Source: Thunnus maccoyii (lineage: Eukaryota > Chordata > Actinopteri > Scombriformes > Scombridae). From it: a DNA stretch of 64,000 nucleotides. The first letter of the stretch is position 1. Every line of letters begins with the position of its first letter. Of this stretch, positions 62,468-64,000 are shown piece after piece. Where the stretch lies: the NCBI RefSeq assembly GCF_910596095.1, contig NC_056552.1:17371111-17435110 (forward strand), read 5' to 3'. The notes beneath the pieces are model-generated. The model saw only the letters and a program-made list of their open reading frames with translations. It did not search any database and was not told the origin of the DNA. The translations under genes were made by a program, and so were the position numbers.

Positions 62468-64000
62468 AGAGGACTCAGTATTATGAGCTCCAGGTGTTAT
62501 GATGCAAACATATCATCTTTGTGGAAGAACGTTTGGCACAATGGAGATTTAAAGGGGGGGTGTGCATTTATTCTTTTTTGTGTTTCCCTCCATTTTTGTT
62601 TTTATTTCTTGATGTAAATAAGTCTGTTTACTGACAATTTGTGCCTGTACGTTTAAACTGGACCTTTTTGAATTAGCGGCAATTTTTTTTTTTTTTCTAA
62701 TAGAAAAAAAAAAAGTAAGGAATTGTAATGTTTTATGCTATAGAAACATGGCCACCATCATATAAGGGCCAATGATTTCACTCAGGGTCATCTATTGAGT
62801 TAATTCCTATATCCTCCAACTCAAGGGTCTGGTAAGGGATCAGTATGGTCTTTTATAATTCAGAAGTATCAAACTCAAAATCATTGTTTAGAGATGTTAA
62901 GAAGGGAATTGTGCATTTACTTAGCGCATGCTAAAGAGTTAGGCTATTAAATGTGAAATTCATCCCAGAAACAATTTGTTTTCCAAAGATTTCAAACAGT
63001 TATACCGACATTTGTGATCATGAGAATCTCAGCTATAAAACACATTTGTCAGATTCATCAGATTCATTTTTTTCCAGTAACATCAGGTTCATATTCTCAG
63101 ACTAGAATGAAAACTTTGTGAACAAAAATGTTAGTGATTTGACTGTGTAGGTAAAGGGGCATTAGGTAATTTATGACCTGTAAGGCTTTTATTGGTAATG
63201 AGGGAATGACCTGTAATGAACAGAAATAGAAAAGTCCCATTTTCACGTCGACTAAGTAAGCTAACTTTAGACATACAGCAGAACAATCTGCCTCATGTGG
63301 CAATGTCGCGATGCAGGATACGTCATTATCATTAACTTTCTTGGCTTGAGATGTAAATGTGTTGCGCCATTCTCTATATCTTCCGACCCGACAATTAATA
63401 ACCCGGTTACCCTGCAGATACGGATGTTGAAGACCTGAAATAGTTCTCAAAATCATTTAAAGTGCAAGTTGATGTGAAGCTTCAGAAACATTTTTCTGAG
63501 CTTATAGTTTAGTCAGAGACCTCATGTTCATAAATCTTCAGTTAACTGCCAAAAAAAAGCTCTTAAGGTGTCTCAAATGTGAATTCTGTTTTACGGTAAT
63601 ATTTTTTAAAAACTCAACGATGTCCTGTTTCCTGTCAGGAAAAACATCCTCAAGGCAGTTTTTAAAAAAGTTTCCCACATACATCTGAGTTTTCCTTAAT
63701 TAGTTAATTTTGTATGTTTGAGGGAACATCTTATTTGATTAAGATCTTTTTTGTTGAGAGAAAGTATTTTTGGCGCGGGAGGTTTGGGGACTGGAACTGT
63801 TTGAAGGCAGTGAAGGAATTTCTGTTCATATCCAGAGGATTTTGTTTTGATGTAAATAATCCAAATTCAATATTAATATTTAACTCTTAAAAAAACTGCA
63901 CGTTTTGTACACTGTATAGAAAACACAGCTTCGAAATGGAAGTTGTTTATACTGGATCTTTAAAAAACCTTGACAATGCTAACTCCTGTTTTGCATTGTT
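62468..64000 (+). other. kctd5 3' untranslated region, runs off the window
   Basis: AT-rich non-coding sequence follows the ILQERGSRM stop. T- and A-runs lie at 62685-62713. The minus-strand frame at 63097-63456 has no recognised family. The true end of the message cannot be placed, and the region may extend beyond the window. Confidence 0.5.

Overview
The window is nuclear DNA of a bony fish, most likely a percomorph teleost. The genes are split by many short introns with ordinary GT-AG sites. The encoded proteins match vertebrate families end to end. The dispersed repeats (Tc1 transposons, tRNA-derived SINEs, an L2-like LINE, short inverted-repeat elements) are typical of teleosts. I saw no bacterial, viral or LTR-retroelement content.

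Layout from left to right. 1402-5870 (-) anks3, with its promoter near 6.2-6.3 kb; 6.3-6.9 kb a fold-back inverted-repeat element; 7583-9359 (-) a C8orf33/UPF0488 homologue; 10.5-12.55 kb (+) a histone H3.3 gene with a TATA promoter; 13399-16636 (-) uqcc4 (C16orf91/CCSMST1), whose single intron holds a hAT-like element; 18324-28227 (+) a C7orf50 homologue, with two 7TM receptor genes inside one intron on the opposite strand: gper1 (19102-20250) and a receptor I do not recognise (22278-23753). A later C7orf50 intron holds a broken Tc1 transposon. 29876-32410 (-) gnptg and 32836-35651 (+) tsr3 start head to head. 37197-43280 (+) is pdpk1. 45900-62467 (+) is kctd5, with an 8.4 kb first intron, an L2-like LINE and an alternative last exon.

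For every coding gene the exons were joined by hand from splice signals, and the lengths close in frame: ANKS3 647 aa, C8orf33-like 304, H3.3 136, UQCC4 143, C7orf50-like 244, GPER1 382, orphan 7TM 370, GNPTG 303, TSR3 305, PDPK1 565, KCTD5 224 or 229. UTR ends and promoters are estimates. The gene set joins neighbours that in human lie on 16p13.3 (ANKS3, UQCC4, GNPTG/TSR3, PDPK1/KCTD5) and 7p22.3 (C7orf50/GPER1), so the block probably reflects old vertebrate linkage. There is no operon or single pathway here. The products are a ciliary scaffold, chromatin, complex III assembly, ribosome biogenesis, lysosomal enzyme targeting, a master AGC kinase, a CUL3 adaptor and membrane receptors.

Most worth a second look: the unrecognised nested 7TM gene, whose ATG is the last three bases of its first exon; the alternative acidic C-terminus of kctd5; clusters of GTTAGC/GCTAAC/GCTAGC motifs around several gene starts; a short telomere-like insert inside the Tc1 element; and two near-perfect small hairpins in introns.
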